Shown one piece after another: positions 17,401 to 25,697 of a stretch of 64,000 nt of DNA. The translations under genes were made by a program, and so were the position numbers. The stretch is from NCBI GenBank assembly GCA_023241745.1, contig JALQCY010000001.1, forward strand, positions 558,001 to 622,000, given 5' to 3'. How positions within the stretch are numbered: position 1 is the first letter of the stretch; each line of letters opens with the position of its first letter. The notes beneath the pieces are model-generated. The model had not been told where the DNA came from, made no database searches, and was given only the letters and a program-made list of their open reading frames with translations. The stretch comes from Isoptericola peretonis. GTDB taxonomy: Bacteria; Actinomycetota; Actinomycetes; Actinomycetales; Cellulomonadaceae.

Positions 17401-18912
17401 CTCGTCGATGGCGCCGCGGCGCTGGGCAGCGCCCCGTGCCGCGCGCAGGCGCGTCGTGACCAGCTCCTCGAGCTCGGCCACGAGGCGGGCCGCCCCGCTC
17501 GCCGAGTCGGCGAGGTGGTGCCCCTCGACCGGGCTCTGCGGCGACGAGGTGTGCGGGATCCAGGTGAGCCACTGCAGGTGCCGCGTCCACACGGGACTGA
17601 CCATGCCCGTCACGACCAGCTCCGAGGGCGAGTGCAGGCCCGTGAGCTGCAGCAGGGTCGCGTTGAGGCTGCCCGCCACCTTCCCGGGCGGCCCCGCGAA
17701 CCCGAGCGCGCCGGCGTCGTACAGGTTCTCCACCACGGGCACGCCGGAGATGGTCGCGTGCCTGTCGACGACGGCGTCCAGGCGCTCCTGGTACTCCTTG
17801 ATGAGGAGCCCCTTGCCGGCCGACTTCACCGTGTTGCGCGACGGCATCGTGCCGATGCCGAACCGCACGTTGAGGAAGCTCCAGTGCTCGGGGCGGCGCG
17901 TCCACAGCATCGGCCCGTGCCGCATCGACTCCGCGAAGACGTGCTGCGTCGCCGGCGCCTCCCGCAGCCGCACCGAGCGCTCCGTCTCCTCCTCCCCGGC
18001 GAGCGCGTCGCGGAGGGCGTCGAGGCGCTCCTCGAAGCGCGCGATGTCGCGCTCCTTCCGCTTGCGGTTCTGCATGTTCCGCGTGAGGAAGTTGCCGACC
18101 AGCATGATCGGCGACAGCAGGATGAACATCAGCCCCATGGGGCCGCGGCCCATCGCGAGCATGAAGCCGCCCATGAGCACCGGCGCCAGCAGCGCGAGGA
18201 ACGGGAACGGCTGCGGCTCGGTCTCGGTCGGCACGTCCGGCGACTCGAACTCCTCGCCCTTGTACCGCGCCTCGACGCGCGGCGAGCGGGTGAACGGCAC
18301 CGGGCCGGCCTTCGGCGCCACCCCGGTGAGCGTCTGCGGGGTGCGGCGCTCGATCGTCATCACGGTGTCACCCACGGTGACGCGCTGCCCGCCCTCGACG
18401 CGGAGCCGCTGGACGTGGGCGCCGTCCACCAGCAGGCCGTTGGCCGAGCCGAGGTCGACGACGTCGACGACGTCCGAGACGTCGAGGCGCAGGTGCTGCT
18501 TCGACACGAGCGGGTCGCTCAGCACGACGTCGCAGCCGGGTGCCCGGCCGAGCGTCCAGCTGCCCTCGGGGAGGTCGATCACGCTGCCGTCCGCGAACCG
18601 CAGGGTGGCCCGCACGTCGCGCGAGGCCTGGTAGTCGAAGCCCGGGCGGTCGAGGTCGACGACGGCGACCTCCGCGCCGGAGCCGATCCACGCCTCGCCC
18701 AGCGCGGCGTCGGCCGGCAGCCGGGTGGGCCGCTCCTGGCCGGGCAGCCGCGCCTCGATGGTCCGGGGGCCGGCGCCGGCCGCGCCCGTCCCGCCCGGGT
18801 CCACCCGGGCCAGGGTGGCCGCCACCTCGCCGATCGTCGCCCCCGCGTCCGCGGTGATGACGACGTCGTCCTGCGTGGTGTCGGGGCGCCGGAGCGTCAC
18901 CTTGACGCGCAT
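14440..18912 (-). CDS. eccC: Type VII secretion ATPase, EssC/EccC type, with FHA domain
   Basis: 1490 residues from ATG at 18912 (GAGGAGA upstream). In order: residues 1-90, a beta-rich domain that could be ubiquitin-like (GATIGEVAATL, RLPADAALGEAWIGSGAEV); about 90-200, an FHA domain (WTLGRAPGCDVVL, SKQHLRL, DLGSANG); two spans near 237-282; then three FtsK/SpoIIIE ATPase modules. Module 1 is complete, with Walker A GGTTGAGKSE near 703 and Walker B VIVIDEFAAL near 805. Module 2 has GTGGAGKST near 1028 but no catalytic Glu (LLLVDGFPGF). Module 3 has GPPGSGRSN near 1309, Lys replaced by Arg. It powers export of WXG100 proteins. A fused N-terminal FHA domain is the Firmicutes EssC plan, and here it sits beside a kinase. 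Confidence 0.92.
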   Translation of the reverse strand: MRVKVTLRRPDTTQDDVVITADAGATIGEVAATLARVDPGGTGAAGAGPRTIEARLPGQERPTRLPADAALGEAWIGSGAEVAVVDLDRPGFDYQASRDVRATLRFADGSVIDLPEGSWTLGRAPGCDVVLSDPLVSKQHLRLDVSDVVDVVDLGSANGLLVDGAHVQRLRVEGGQRVTVGDTVMTIERRTPQTLTGVAPKAGPVPFTRSPRVEARYKGEEFESPDVPTETEPQPFPFLALLAPVLMGGFMLAMGRGPMGLMFILLSPIMLVGNFLTRNMQNRKRKERDIARFEERLDALRDALAGEEETERSVRLREAPATQHVFAESMRHGPMLWTRRPEHWSFLNVRFGIGTMPSRNTVKSAGKGLLIKEYQERLDAVVDRHATISGVPVVENLYDAGALGFAGPPGKVAGSLNATLLQLTGLHSPSELVVTGMVSPVWTRHLQWLTWIPHTSSPQSPVEGHHLADSASGAARLVAELEELVTTRLRAARGAAQRRGAIDEDDAALERGAEVGGKKAEAGTKSPVPAVVVVISDDIDVDRARLVQLAEQGPDAGVYPLWISADTAYLPAACRTFVDLGEHGPRVGMVRLGRWVDDVELEEIDATTALDYGRRLAPVFDAGAIVADSSDLPRSVTMPALLGHDLFEDPGSVLERWRQNLSVYDRLQAVPRKRAGSLRAIVGSAGLDAQHLDLRSQGPHALVGGTTGAGKSEFLQAWVLAMAAEYSPDRVTFLFVDYKGGSAFADCVQLPHCVGLVTDLSQHLVLRALTSLRAELHHREHLFNRKKVKDLLELEKRGDPETPPALVIVIDEFAALVGDVPEFVDGVVDVAQRGRSLGIHLIMATQRPAGVIKDNLRANTNLRVALRMADESDSSDVVDIKDAAHIDPAIPGRGVVKTGPGRLQAFQSGYAGAWSTRDPERAAIEVAGLHFGREEKWEEPVDPSAAVDEDMDLGPNDQQRLVARIGEAFELGRLTPPRRPWLDSMADAYDLTRLHQRTDTELLLGVADIPEQQAQRPVYFNPDTDGHLGVYGTGGAGKSTALRTLAAAAGITPRGGPVHVYGLDFAAGALRMLSALPHVGTVARGDDVERVVGLMRMLRDELQRRGEAFAAVSASSVTEYRQLTGRTDVPRILLLVDGFPGFRDDFEVGAGRAEWFDVFRDILNDGRALGMHVVFTADRSGAVPTYVRSMVQRNLLLRMTDDGYLAFNAPRDVITADSPNGRALLDGLEVQVAVIGGTTSVSAQAAATEKLGQSMLSAGVRRAPEVRVLPTEYGSGELPTQVAGQPVLGLDGITLGPVPFEPTGTIVVAGPPGSGRSNALVAIGRAVLRVNPEARLYLFAQGRSAIADKLPWTEVATGIEKVKALATDLLAAVQDEDVDPGIVVLIEGINEYLQSPADKPIQDLTKAVRGSDHLLVAEAETAGWSATWPLLGEVKNGRRGLILQPENLDGDTILKTSLPRSGKGEFPVGRGAWVARGKQTRVQVPLVLDE

Positions 18913-18964
18913 CGCTCTCCTCGGGTCGTTCCGTCGGTGTCAGATGGGGGTGGGGTGGGGTGCG

Positions 18965-19237
18965 CTACTTCGGGCGGCGGCGCGCGACCGCACCCGCGAT
19001 CCCGCCCACGAGGGCGGTGACGGCGGCGCCGGCCACGGCGCTCAGGCCGATGATGCGCCAGTTGCCGGCGTCCGTGAGCTCGCGGCCGATCGCCCGCCAG
19101 GGGTCGAGCGGGTCCCCCGTCCCCGCGCCGTCGCGCAGCACGCCGGCGGCGACGATGACCACGAACGCGATCGCGGCGGCCCCCACGGCCACCACGACGG
19201 CGAGCTGCCAGAGCTCCGGGCGGTCGCGCCGGCTCAC
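18965..19237 (-). CDS. Small two-span membrane protein
   Basis: 90 residues from GTG at 19237, overlapping the previous stop (GTGA), 52 bases before eccC. Two spans (LWQLAVVVAVGAAAIAFVVI and IIGLSAVAGAAVTALVGGIA) with a short loop carrying RDGAGTGDPLDPWRAIGREL, and an Arg/Lys-rich tail ARRRPK. Small membrane proteins of this size occur next to EssC in Firmicutes (EsaA/EssA/EsaB regions), but I see no sequence tie to any of them. It may be an anchor or channel subunit for the ATPase. Confidence 0.72.
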   Translation of the reverse strand: MSRRDRPELWQLAVVVAVGAAAIAFVVIVAAGVLRDGAGTGDPLDPWRAIGRELTDAGNWRIIGLSAVAGAAVTALVGGIAGAVARRRPK

Positions 19238-19944
19238 TCGGCCTCCCTCCCGTCGTCGTCCGAGAGGTCGAGCAGGGGCAGGTCCTCGGCGGTGACGAGC
19301 CGCGACGCGACCGCGTACTCGACCAGCCGAGCGCGCCGGTTCGTCGCCAGGCCGCCCGAGCCCCCGCGCAGGCCCTTCACGCCCACCCGGTCGAGCTTCT
19401 CGCACACGTTGTCGAGCTTGCGGTTGAAGCGGGTCGTGGTCCACCCGAGACGCGCCGCCGCCTCCGCGGACGACGGGATCTCCGACAGGCCCGTGCCGTC
19501 GCGGCGCAGCATCGGCTCGCAGAGCGCCACGACGAGCTGACGCTGGCTCACGGTGAACGGGATCATCCCGATCGTGGTGGCGCCGCCCTCCGGCTCCTCG
19601 GAGCGGATCTCCGCGTACGGGGCCGCGCTGAGCCGGGCGAGCAGTTCGTACGTGGTGGGTCCCGCGGTGAAGACGATGGAGGTCGACGGGAAGACGATGG
19701 GCAGCGAGTTGCCCGGCGAGAGCCACGACTGCACCCCGCCCGCCGCGTCGCTCACCGTGGCCGACAGCCGGGCGCCGGCGTTCACCAGCCACCACAGACC
19801 CGAGGCGTGCGTGACCTGCAGGAAGCGCCGGTGCAGGTAGGGGTTGTCGTCCAGCGCGAGGTCCCCCTCACGCCCGATCTCGAACACCGACCCGGGGTCG
19901 GGCCGGAACCACTCCCCCGCGAACTCCAGCGCCAGGTCGCTCAT
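19234..19944 (-). CDS. FHA-like protein with C-terminal helix-turn-helix-like region
   Basis: 236 residues. The first 110 form an FHA-like beta sandwich (VFEIGREGDLALDDNPYLHR, then a WLVNAGARLSATV strand), though the canonical SxxH and NG residues are weak, so phosphopeptide binding is uncertain. The second half (FTVSQRQLVVALCEPMLRR, AEAAARLGWTTTRFNRKLDN) reads like a winged or regulator-type helix-turn-helix. That combination would suit a regulator linking kinase signals to gene expression, and it is the only DNA-binding candidate in the secretion block. It overlaps the kinase and the small membrane protein genes by 4 bases each. Confidence 0.75.
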   Translation of the reverse strand: MSDLALEFAGEWFRPDPGSVFEIGREGDLALDDNPYLHRRFLQVTHASGLWWLVNAGARLSATVSDAAGGVQSWLSPGNSLPIVFPSTSIVFTAGPTTYELLARLSAAPYAEIRSEEPEGGATTIGMIPFTVSQRQLVVALCEPMLRRDGTGLSEIPSSAEAAARLGWTTTRFNRKLDNVCEKLDRVGVKGLRGGSGGLATNRRARLVEYAVASRLVTAEDLPLLDLSDDDGREAE

Positions 19945-21560
19945 CCCACGCACACTCCTTGCGGCTGGATCGAGAACGCGCCCTGGCGCACGATGACCAC
20001 CTCGACGCACGTCTCGCCGGCGTCGGCCTTGTCCACCGTGACCGTGGGTTCCTTCACCGCCTGGTAGTGGCTCTCCTCGAGCGCCACCGGCACCCGCCAG
20101 CCGAAGGTGTCGCCGTCCACCGGGTCGGGGTTCTCCCAGGTGAAGACGACCTTGCCGCCGTCCACCTCGCCCTTCAGGTCCGTGACCGCCGGCACGAGCC
20201 CGCCCAGGTTGTCCGCGGGCGGGGCCGGGTCGTCGCCGGCGTCCGTGACGGCCGCGGTGGGCTCCTGGTCCGCCCCCGTCCCCCCGTCGGGCCACAGCAC
20301 GACGCCGAGCGTCACCCCGAGCGCGGCGACCACCGCGACCAGACCCACCACGAGGCCGCTCGAGGCCCGGCCCCGGGCCGGCGCGGGCGGCGCCTCCTCG
20401 ACCGGTCCCGGGGCGGTGCCCACCTGGCCGTCGGCCGGCGCGGACGGCGCCATCGACCGGTGCACCGTGTCGCCGAGGTCGTCCGCCAGCACCGGCGACG
20501 GCGTCGCGACCCGAGGGGCCGACGCGACCCACGACGCGCGCGAGGTGCCCGTCGGCGCCGAGGTGACGAGTCCGGCCGTCGCCGCCGCGGGCCCGCGCGG
20601 GTCCACCGAGACGACCTCGCGCAGCCGGGTGCCGACCTCGTCCTCGTCGGCCGGCTCCGGGGCGCCGTCGTCGTCGCGCACCTGGCCGCGGTCGTCGAGC
20701 AGGTCGATCGGCGTGACCGCGAACGACAGGTCGGTCTGCACCGCCTGGAGCGCCCGCGCGAACGCGAGGGCCGTCGGGTACCGCGCCTCCGGGTTCTTCG
20801 CCATCGCGGTGCTGAGCACCCGCTCGAGCGACACGGGCACGTCGTTGCGCCCCGTGGCCTGCAGGGGCGCCGTCTCGATGCGGGACACCAGGTCGGCGCT
20901 CGAGTTCGACCCGCCCGGCACCTCGAACGGGGTGCGCGACGCGAGCAGGGAGTAGGTGGTCGCGGCGAGGCCCCACACGTCCGTGGCGACGCTCGTGCGC
21001 GGGGGCTCGGCGAACGACTCGGGCGGCGACCACGGGATCGACATGCCCTCGGCGAGCCCCGCGTCGTCCAGCGTGGACGAGATCCCGAAGTCCGTGAGCG
21101 CCGGGTGCCCGTACTCCGTGACCAGGATGTTGGCGGGCTTGATGTCGCGGTGGAGGATGCCCGCGCGGTGCGACGTCTCGACCGCGCCCGCGACCTGGAC
21201 GGCGATCCGCAGCACGTCCGGCACGCTGAGGCGCTCGCTGCGGTACCGGGCGCCCAGGTTGGGCCGGGAGCAGAACTCCATGGCCAGGTACGGGCGGCCG
21301 TCGGCGGCGACGTCCGCCTCGTACATCGTGACGATGGACGGGTGGGTCGACAGGGTGGCCATGAGGTCGGCCTCGGCCTCGAAGGCCTCCCGCTGGCCCT
21401 CGTTCGTCCACTCGTGCAGCAGCACCTTGACCGCGACGCGGCGGCGCGGACGGCGCTGCTGGTAGAGGAAGACGTCGGAGAACCCGCCCGAGCCGATGAG
21501 GGAGACGTACTCGAAGCCCTCGATCTCCGGCGGCGGTGACGGCGGTCGCTTGCGGCTCAC
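19941..21560 (-). CDS. Transmembrane Ser/Thr protein kinase with FN3-like ectodomain
   Basis: 539 residues, GTG start at 21560. The kinase domain is complete: glycine loop IGSGGFSDV near 22, catalytic Lys in VAVKVL, HRDIKPANIL near 139, DFGISS and PPES. A Pro/Ala-rich juxtamembrane linker leads to a span near 400-423 and then an extracellular domain of about 110 residues (DLKGEVDGGKVVFTWENPDP, TFGWRVPVAL) that reads as an FN3-like fold rather than the PASTA repeats of PknB. It abuts the FHA gene and overlaps the next gene by 4 bases. Likely substrates are the FHA proteins and the FHA-bearing EccC encoded next to it; that is inference. Equivalent to pkb2 of the Bifidobacterium PFNA cluster. 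Confidence 0.9.
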   Translation of the reverse strand: MSRKRPPSPPPEIEGFEYVSLIGSGGFSDVFLYQQRRPRRRVAVKVLLHEWTNEGQREAFEAEADLMATLSTHPSIVTMYEADVAADGRPYLAMEFCSRPNLGARYRSERLSVPDVLRIAVQVAGAVETSHRAGILHRDIKPANILVTEYGHPALTDFGISSTLDDAGLAEGMSIPWSPPESFAEPPRTSVATDVWGLAATTYSLLASRTPFEVPGGSNSSADLVSRIETAPLQATGRNDVPVSLERVLSTAMAKNPEARYPTALAFARALQAVQTDLSFAVTPIDLLDDRGQVRDDDGAPEPADEDEVGTRLREVVSVDPRGPAAATAGLVTSAPTGTSRASWVASAPRVATPSPVLADDLGDTVHRSMAPSAPADGQVGTAPGPVEEAPPAPARGRASSGLVVGLVAVVAALGVTLGVVLWPDGGTGADQEPTAAVTDAGDDPAPPADNLGGLVPAVTDLKGEVDGGKVVFTWENPDPVDGDTFGWRVPVALEESHYQAVKEPTVTVDKADAGETCVEVVIVRQGAFSIQPQGVCVG

Positions 21561-23294
21561 TCAGAGGATCCCTTCGAAGGTCAACGTCACGCCGTCGCCC
21601 AGGTCGACGACGTCCCGCGAGACGACCATGACGGCCTCGCCGGGGTGCAGCCGCAGCGGCGGCTGGCCGGACCTCAGCAGCGTGGTGCCGTTCGTGGTGC
21701 TCATGTCGCTGACCAGCACGTGCCAGCCCTCGAGGCGCACCTCGACGTGCGAGCGGGAGATGTCCTGCTGCGGGCTCGGCACGGTGACCAGGCGGGGGAC
21801 GTCGTCGCCCGTGGCCCGCGGCGAGCGCGGCTTGCGCCCGACCACCACCGGGCGGTCGAGCGTGACGCGCGGGCCGCCGGACACGCCCATCGTCCCGAGG
21901 GGCGGCCGCGGCACCTGCCGTGCCTCGCCGACCAGCGACTTCCCGCAGGTGCCGCAGTCGTCGCGCTGCGGCGGGTTCGGGTGGCCGGCGGTGCACGACC
22001 GGGCGAGGATCATCGGCCGCCCCGGCGCCGGGGCCGAGGCGAAGGCCGGACCCGGCGGGGGCACGGCCCCGGGGACGGCGCCCCCGGACTGCGGCCCCGG
22101 GACGGGCTCGGCGGGCGGCGCGACCGTGGACGTGCCCGCCGCCGCGCGGAGGTCCGCGATCGCCGAGGACAGGACGGTGCTGCCGTCGATCTCCTCGACG
22201 TCGGCGGCTCCGGGCGCGGAGGGGTGCTCGGTGGCGGCTCGGTCGGAGGCTCCGCCGCGCGCCTGCTCGTGGGCTTGCTCGAGAGCTCGGCCGGCTCCGT
22301 CGGCCGGGGCCGCCGTCACCAGCGCCGCGGCGACCGGGACCGCCGCCACCGGGGCGGGGCCGGCCTGCGGCCCGCCGTCCCCGTCGGCCTCGCCGTCCTC
22401 GTCCTCCTCCTCGTCCGGGCGCACGGCCGCGGCCTCGACGGCACGGTGCACCGTCGAACCCCACAGGTGGCCGTACCCCGTCGTCTCCTCGACCGGGGCG
22501 TCGCCCTCCGAGGACGTCGCCGCCCCCTCGTCGCCGCTCTCCGCGGCCTCGTCGTCGTCGGCGGGGCCGGCGTCGGCGTCGTCGACGGCGTCCACCGGGC
22601 GGAGGCGCGGGACCTCGCCCGACGTCACGGTCAGGGCCGGCACCAGCGTGGCGTCGGGGGCGATGGTCGACTCCGACGCGCCCAGCGGGTCGGGGTCGCC
22701 CGCCGGGACCGCAGCCACCGGCGTCTTCGGGACCGCGGCCACCGGCACCACGGGTGTCGCGGGCTCCTCGTCGGGACCGTCGTCCTCCCACGGGTCCCGG
22801 ACGGGCGCCTGGCGGCGGGCGGGCGCCGCGGGCATCGCCTCGTCGGTGAGCCGGGCGCCCACGGAGGTGACCAGGACGACGCCGGCGTCGAGCGGCATGG
22901 CGCGGCCGTCCACGAGGTGCTCGGCCTCCGTGACCCCGACCTGCACGGCCAGGTCGACGACGTCCTCGAACGTCCGCTCGGCCCAGGTGGTGACGCCCTC
23001 GCCGGAGACGTGCTGGCGGTCGTCCGCCCGCGCCACGGTCACGGAGGTGGCGCCGCGCGCCGCGACCTGCACGCGCCGCCCGTCCGCGACGGCGATCGCG
23101 AACGGCGGCAGCGACGCCAGGCTGGCCCCGAACGACCCCGTCAGCACCTCGAGCACGGGCACGACCCCGCCCCCGGAACCGAGCGTCGTCCACAGCTCGT
23201 CGACGAGCTCGGGCGTGACCTTCTCGGGCAGCACCACCACCGCGCCGCCGCGCACCACGGCGTACGCCGGACCGATCACATAGCGCACCGTCAC
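21561..23294 (-). CDS. FHA-domain protein with zinc ribbon
   Basis: About 577 residues from GTG at 23294, which overlaps the PP2C stop as GTGA; the frame is open 18 bases further. Residues 1-150 form an unassigned domain (YVIGPAYAVVRGGAVVVLPE). A long acidic Ala/Pro/Asp-rich linker follows, with Asp-Glu runs. Then comes a C4 zinc ribbon (CTAGHPNPPQRDDCGTC) and a C-terminal FHA domain (VVVGRKPRSP, DISRSHVEV, STTNGTTLL) with the canonical Arg, Ser-x-x-His and Asn. It should bind phosphothreonine on a kinase target. The unassigned first domain is reminiscent of FHA partners next to PP2C genes, but I could not name it. Confidence 0.85.
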   Translation of the reverse strand: MTVRYVIGPAYAVVRGGAVVVLPEKVTPELVDELWTTLGSGGGVVPVLEVLTGSFGASLASLPPFAIAVADGRRVQVAARGATSVTVARADDRQHVSGEGVTTWAERTFEDVVDLAVQVGVTEAEHLVDGRAMPLDAGVVLVTSVGARLTDEAMPAAPARRQAPVRDPWEDDGPDEEPATPVVPVAAVPKTPVAAVPAGDPDPLGASESTIAPDATLVPALTVTSGEVPRLRPVDAVDDADAGPADDDEAAESGDEGAATSSEGDAPVEETTGYGHLWGSTVHRAVEAAAVRPDEEEDEDGEADGDGGPQAGPAPVAAVPVAAALVTAAPADGAGRALEQAHEQARGGASDRAATEHPSAPGAADVEEIDGSTVLSSAIADLRAAAGTSTVAPPAEPVPGPQSGGAVPGAVPPPGPAFASAPAPGRPMILARSCTAGHPNPPQRDDCGTCGKSLVGEARQVPRPPLGTMGVSGGPRVTLDRPVVVGRKPRSPRATGDDVPRLVTVPSPQQDISRSHVEVRLEGWHVLVSDMSTTNGTTLLRSGQPPLRLHPGEAVMVVSRDVVDLGDGVTLTFEGIL

Positions 23295-24127
23295 GTCAGG
23301 GCCCCCTTCCACGGCGACCGCCGGGGCACCGTGTCCTCGTCGTCCTCGTGGTCGGCGTGCCCGTCCCGGGGTGCCGTGCGCTCCAGGGCGTCCGTCAGCC
23401 CGGTCGCGTCCACCACGATGACGGTGATGTTATCCCGGCCCCCTGCGGCGAGCGCCTCCCCGACCAGCCGGTCGGCGGCACGCTGCGGGTCGGCCTCGAC
23501 CAGGAGCACCTCCGCCACCCGGCGGTCGGTCAGCTCCCCCGTCAGGCCGTCGGAGCACACGAGCATCCGGTCGCCCGCGTGCACGGGCAGCAGCCAGAAG
23601 TCGGCCTCGGGGTCGTCCGGCGCGCCGAGGGCCCGCGTCACGACGTGCCGCCGCGGGTGGGTGAGCGCCTCCTGAGCGGTGATCAGCCCGTCGTCGACGA
23701 GCTCCTGCACCTCGGAGTGGTCCACGCTCACCTGCTCGAGCAGACCGTCGGAGCTGCGGTAGGTGCGCGAGTCGCCCAGGTTGACGACGAGCCAGTACGG
23801 CTCCCCGCCCTGCTCGGTGAGCACCACGCCCGTGAGCGTCGTGCCCGCGCCGCGCCCCGGCGCGGTCTCGATCGCGCGCACGGCCTCGTGCGCCGCGCGG
23901 ACCCGGTAGCGGAGGTCGTCGACCCCGACCACGTCGGACGTCCCGAGCGGTGCCAGGACGTCGACGGCGGTCGCGCTCGCGACCTCCCCCGCGTCGTGCC
24001 CGCCCATGCCGTCCGCGACCAGGAAGACCGACCCGCCCGCCAGGTAGGAGTCCTCGTTCAGGCTCCGGCGCGCGCCCTGGTGGGTCGCCGCGCCCCACAG
24101 CAGGCCGAGGCTCACGGGTGCGGTCAT
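23291..24127 (-). CDS. PP2C-family Ser/Thr phosphatase
   Basis: 278 residues, soluble. All PPM metal-site motifs are present: SLNEDSYLAG, LVADGMGGHDAGE, VVNLGDSRTYR, LLVCSDGL-type MLVCSDGLTGE and GGRDNITVIVV. It is the counterpart of the neighbouring kinase and should reverse its phosphorylation. The length matches stand-alone PstP/PrpC catalytic domains, but it lacks the membrane anchor of mycobacterial PstP. It ends in an acidic tail (HADHEDDEDTVP). It overlaps both neighbours by 4 bases, so the phosphatase, FHA proteins and kinase are made from one message. Confidence 0.92.
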   Translation of the reverse strand: MTAPVSLGLLWGAATHQGARRSLNEDSYLAGGSVFLVADGMGGHDAGEVASATAVDVLAPLGTSDVVGVDDLRYRVRAAHEAVRAIETAPGRGAGTTLTGVVLTEQGGEPYWLVVNLGDSRTYRSSDGLLEQVSVDHSEVQELVDDGLITAQEALTHPRRHVVTRALGAPDDPEADFWLLPVHAGDRMLVCSDGLTGELTDRRVAEVLLVEADPQRAADRLVGEALAAGGRDNITVIVVDATGLTDALERTAPRDGHADHEDDEDTVPRRSPWKGALT

Positions 24128-25689
24128 GCGCCGGCGTCCTGACCGACGACGGTCAGCCGGCGGGCCCCCGCCTGGACGACCCAGCCGGCCGTGACCGTCG
24201 CGGTCTGCCCCGGGACGAGCTCCTGCACGGTGCCGCCGGGGGCGATCACGGCGCTGCCGTTGGTGCTGCCCAGGTCGGTGACGCGCAGGCCGTCGGCGGC
24301 CGGCACGAGCTCGAGGTGGGTCTTGGACACCGAGCGTGTCGGGTCGTCCAGCCGCAGCAGCGTGGCGGGCACGCCGCCGTCCTGCTGCGGGTTGCGGCCC
24401 ACGAGGGTGCGGGCCGCGACGTGCACGCGGCGGTCCGGGTCGACCTCGACCACGATCCGCGGCGGCACGCTGCCGTCGCCGGTGCTGCGCAGCGACGAGA
24501 GGCTGAAGCGCGTCGCCTCGAGGTCGTCGATGTCGTCGACGGCCTCGAACCGGGCCGCGGGCGCCGCCGGGGCGGCCGGCGCGGCAGGAGTGGTGGGCGT
24601 GGTGGGCGTGGTGGGCGTGGTGGGCGCCATGGGCGCGGCCGGCGCCGTCGGGGGCCGGCCGACGGCAGGGGTCACGGAGGTGTCCGGGACCGCGGGCGAC
24701 GCCGTGTCCTGCCCCCGGTGCACGGTGTGCGCGTCGACGCCGTGCCCGGCGTCCTGCCCGGCGGCCCCTGCGGACGTGGGCCCGGCGGTGCCGGGCACGC
24801 CGGTGATGATGCCGCCGGCGCCCCGCTGCGCAGCGGGGAAGGCCCACAGGTCCTCGCCGGCGTCGGCGCGAGGGGCGCCCGCGGCGGTGGCCCGCCCCGC
24901 GGGCGCGTCCGACCCGGCACCGGCGGCCGGCACGGCGGGCGCGAAGCTGGGAGCCTCGCCGCCGCGCACGTCGCGGACCACGCTGCGGGCCGCCTTGTCG
25001 TGCCAGCCCTGCCGGCGCCCGGACGAGTCGAACCTCGGCGACACGAGCACCAGCACGGTGCCCACCAGCGGCAGGACGCCGCACGCCGCGAGCACCAGCC
25101 AGCGCAGGAGGCCGCGGCCGGCGCCCACCGGGCCGCCGCCGTCGAGCGCCACCGTGCGGATGCCCAGCAGCCGGTTCCCGAGGGTGCGGCCGGTGAGCCC
25201 GTCGCTCAGCGCGAGGGCCACCCAGCCCGCCAGCGAGACCAGCCCGGCGACGAGGTAGACGGTGGTGAGCGCGGAGATCAGCTCCGCCTGCGCGGCCTCC
25301 TGCCCCATCGGGGTGGTGGCGCTCGTGAGGTCGGACATCCGCGCGACCACCCGGGTCGACAGCGCCGTCGCCGTCGCGGCGACCCCGCTCACCAGCGAGA
25401 CCGCGAGCAGGTCGAGCAGGTAGGCGCCCGCCCGGCGCCCCACGCCCGCGAGCGGCGGGACGCCGGCCGGCGTCCCGGAGGGTCCCGACGGCCCGGCCGA
25501 GCGCGCGCCCGACCCGGTGCCGTGGGCGCGGCGGGTGCTCCCCCGCAGCTCGGGCTCGGTGGTCACCTCCAGGCTGCCGGTGGGCGCGCCCGGCGTGCGG
25601 TACGCCGTCGCCACGGTGGCGGTGCCGCACACCGAGCAGAACGCGCCGCTCTGCCCGCTGGCACCGCACGCGGTGCACGTCGTCGTCAT
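24124..25689 (-). CDS. Zinc-ribbon, RDD membrane and FHA domain protein
   Basis: 521 residues in three parts. The start is a C4 zinc ribbon (CTACGASGQSGAFCSVCG). About 85-260 is an RDD-type membrane domain (RRAGAYLLDLLAVSLVSGVA; LTGRTLGNRLLGIRTV). After a Pro/Thr/Ala repeat linker, an FHA domain at about 395-521 has VGRNPQQD, SKTHLEL and LGSTNGSAV. It anchors a phosphothreonine-recognition domain to the membrane. RDD-FHA proteins recur beside actinobacterial kinases and DUF58/transglutaminase genes. The linker is encoded by a 9-bp tandem repeat, so its length may vary between strains. Confidence 0.87.
   Translation of the reverse strand: MTTTCTACGASGQSGAFCSVCGTATVATAYRTPGAPTGSLEVTTEPELRGSTRRAHGTGSGARSAGPSGPSGTPAGVPPLAGVGRRAGAYLLDLLAVSLVSGVAATATALSTRVVARMSDLTSATTPMGQEAAQAELISALTTVYLVAGLVSLAGWVALALSDGLTGRTLGNRLLGIRTVALDGGGPVGAGRGLLRWLVLAACGVLPLVGTVLVLVSPRFDSSGRRQGWHDKAARSVVRDVRGGEAPSFAPAVPAAGAGSDAPAGRATAAGAPRADAGEDLWAFPAAQRGAGGIITGVPGTAGPTSAGAAGQDAGHGVDAHTVHRGQDTASPAVPDTSVTPAVGRPPTAPAAPMAPTTPTTPTTPTTPAAPAAPAAPAARFEAVDDIDDLEATRFSLSSLRSTGDGSVPPRIVVEVDPDRRVHVAARTLVGRNPQQDGGVPATLLRLDDPTRSVSKTHLELVPAADGLRVTDLGSTNGSAVIAPGGTVQELVPGQTATVTAGWVVQAGARRLTVVGQDAGA
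24592..24627. repeat. 9-bp tandem repeat in the RDD-FHA gene
   Basis: Four head-to-tail copies of GGTGGGCGT (the last ends C), in frame. On the coding strand they give repeated Thr-Pro-Thr linker units. The unit is a multiple of three, so slippage would change linker length without a frameshift. Confidence 0.85.
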
Positions 25690-25697
25690 GAGTCCTC

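Noticed and set aside
13792..19020. Very long plus-strand open frame opposite eccC
   Set aside because: It mirrors the codon pattern of the strongly supported eccC gene on the other strand; its translation is low-complexity Arg/Val/Gly/His with no domain. In GC-rich DNA such frames are expected.
24592..24627. CRISPR-like repeat
   Set aside because: Contiguous 9-bp units inside a coding frame, with no spacers and no cas genes nearby.
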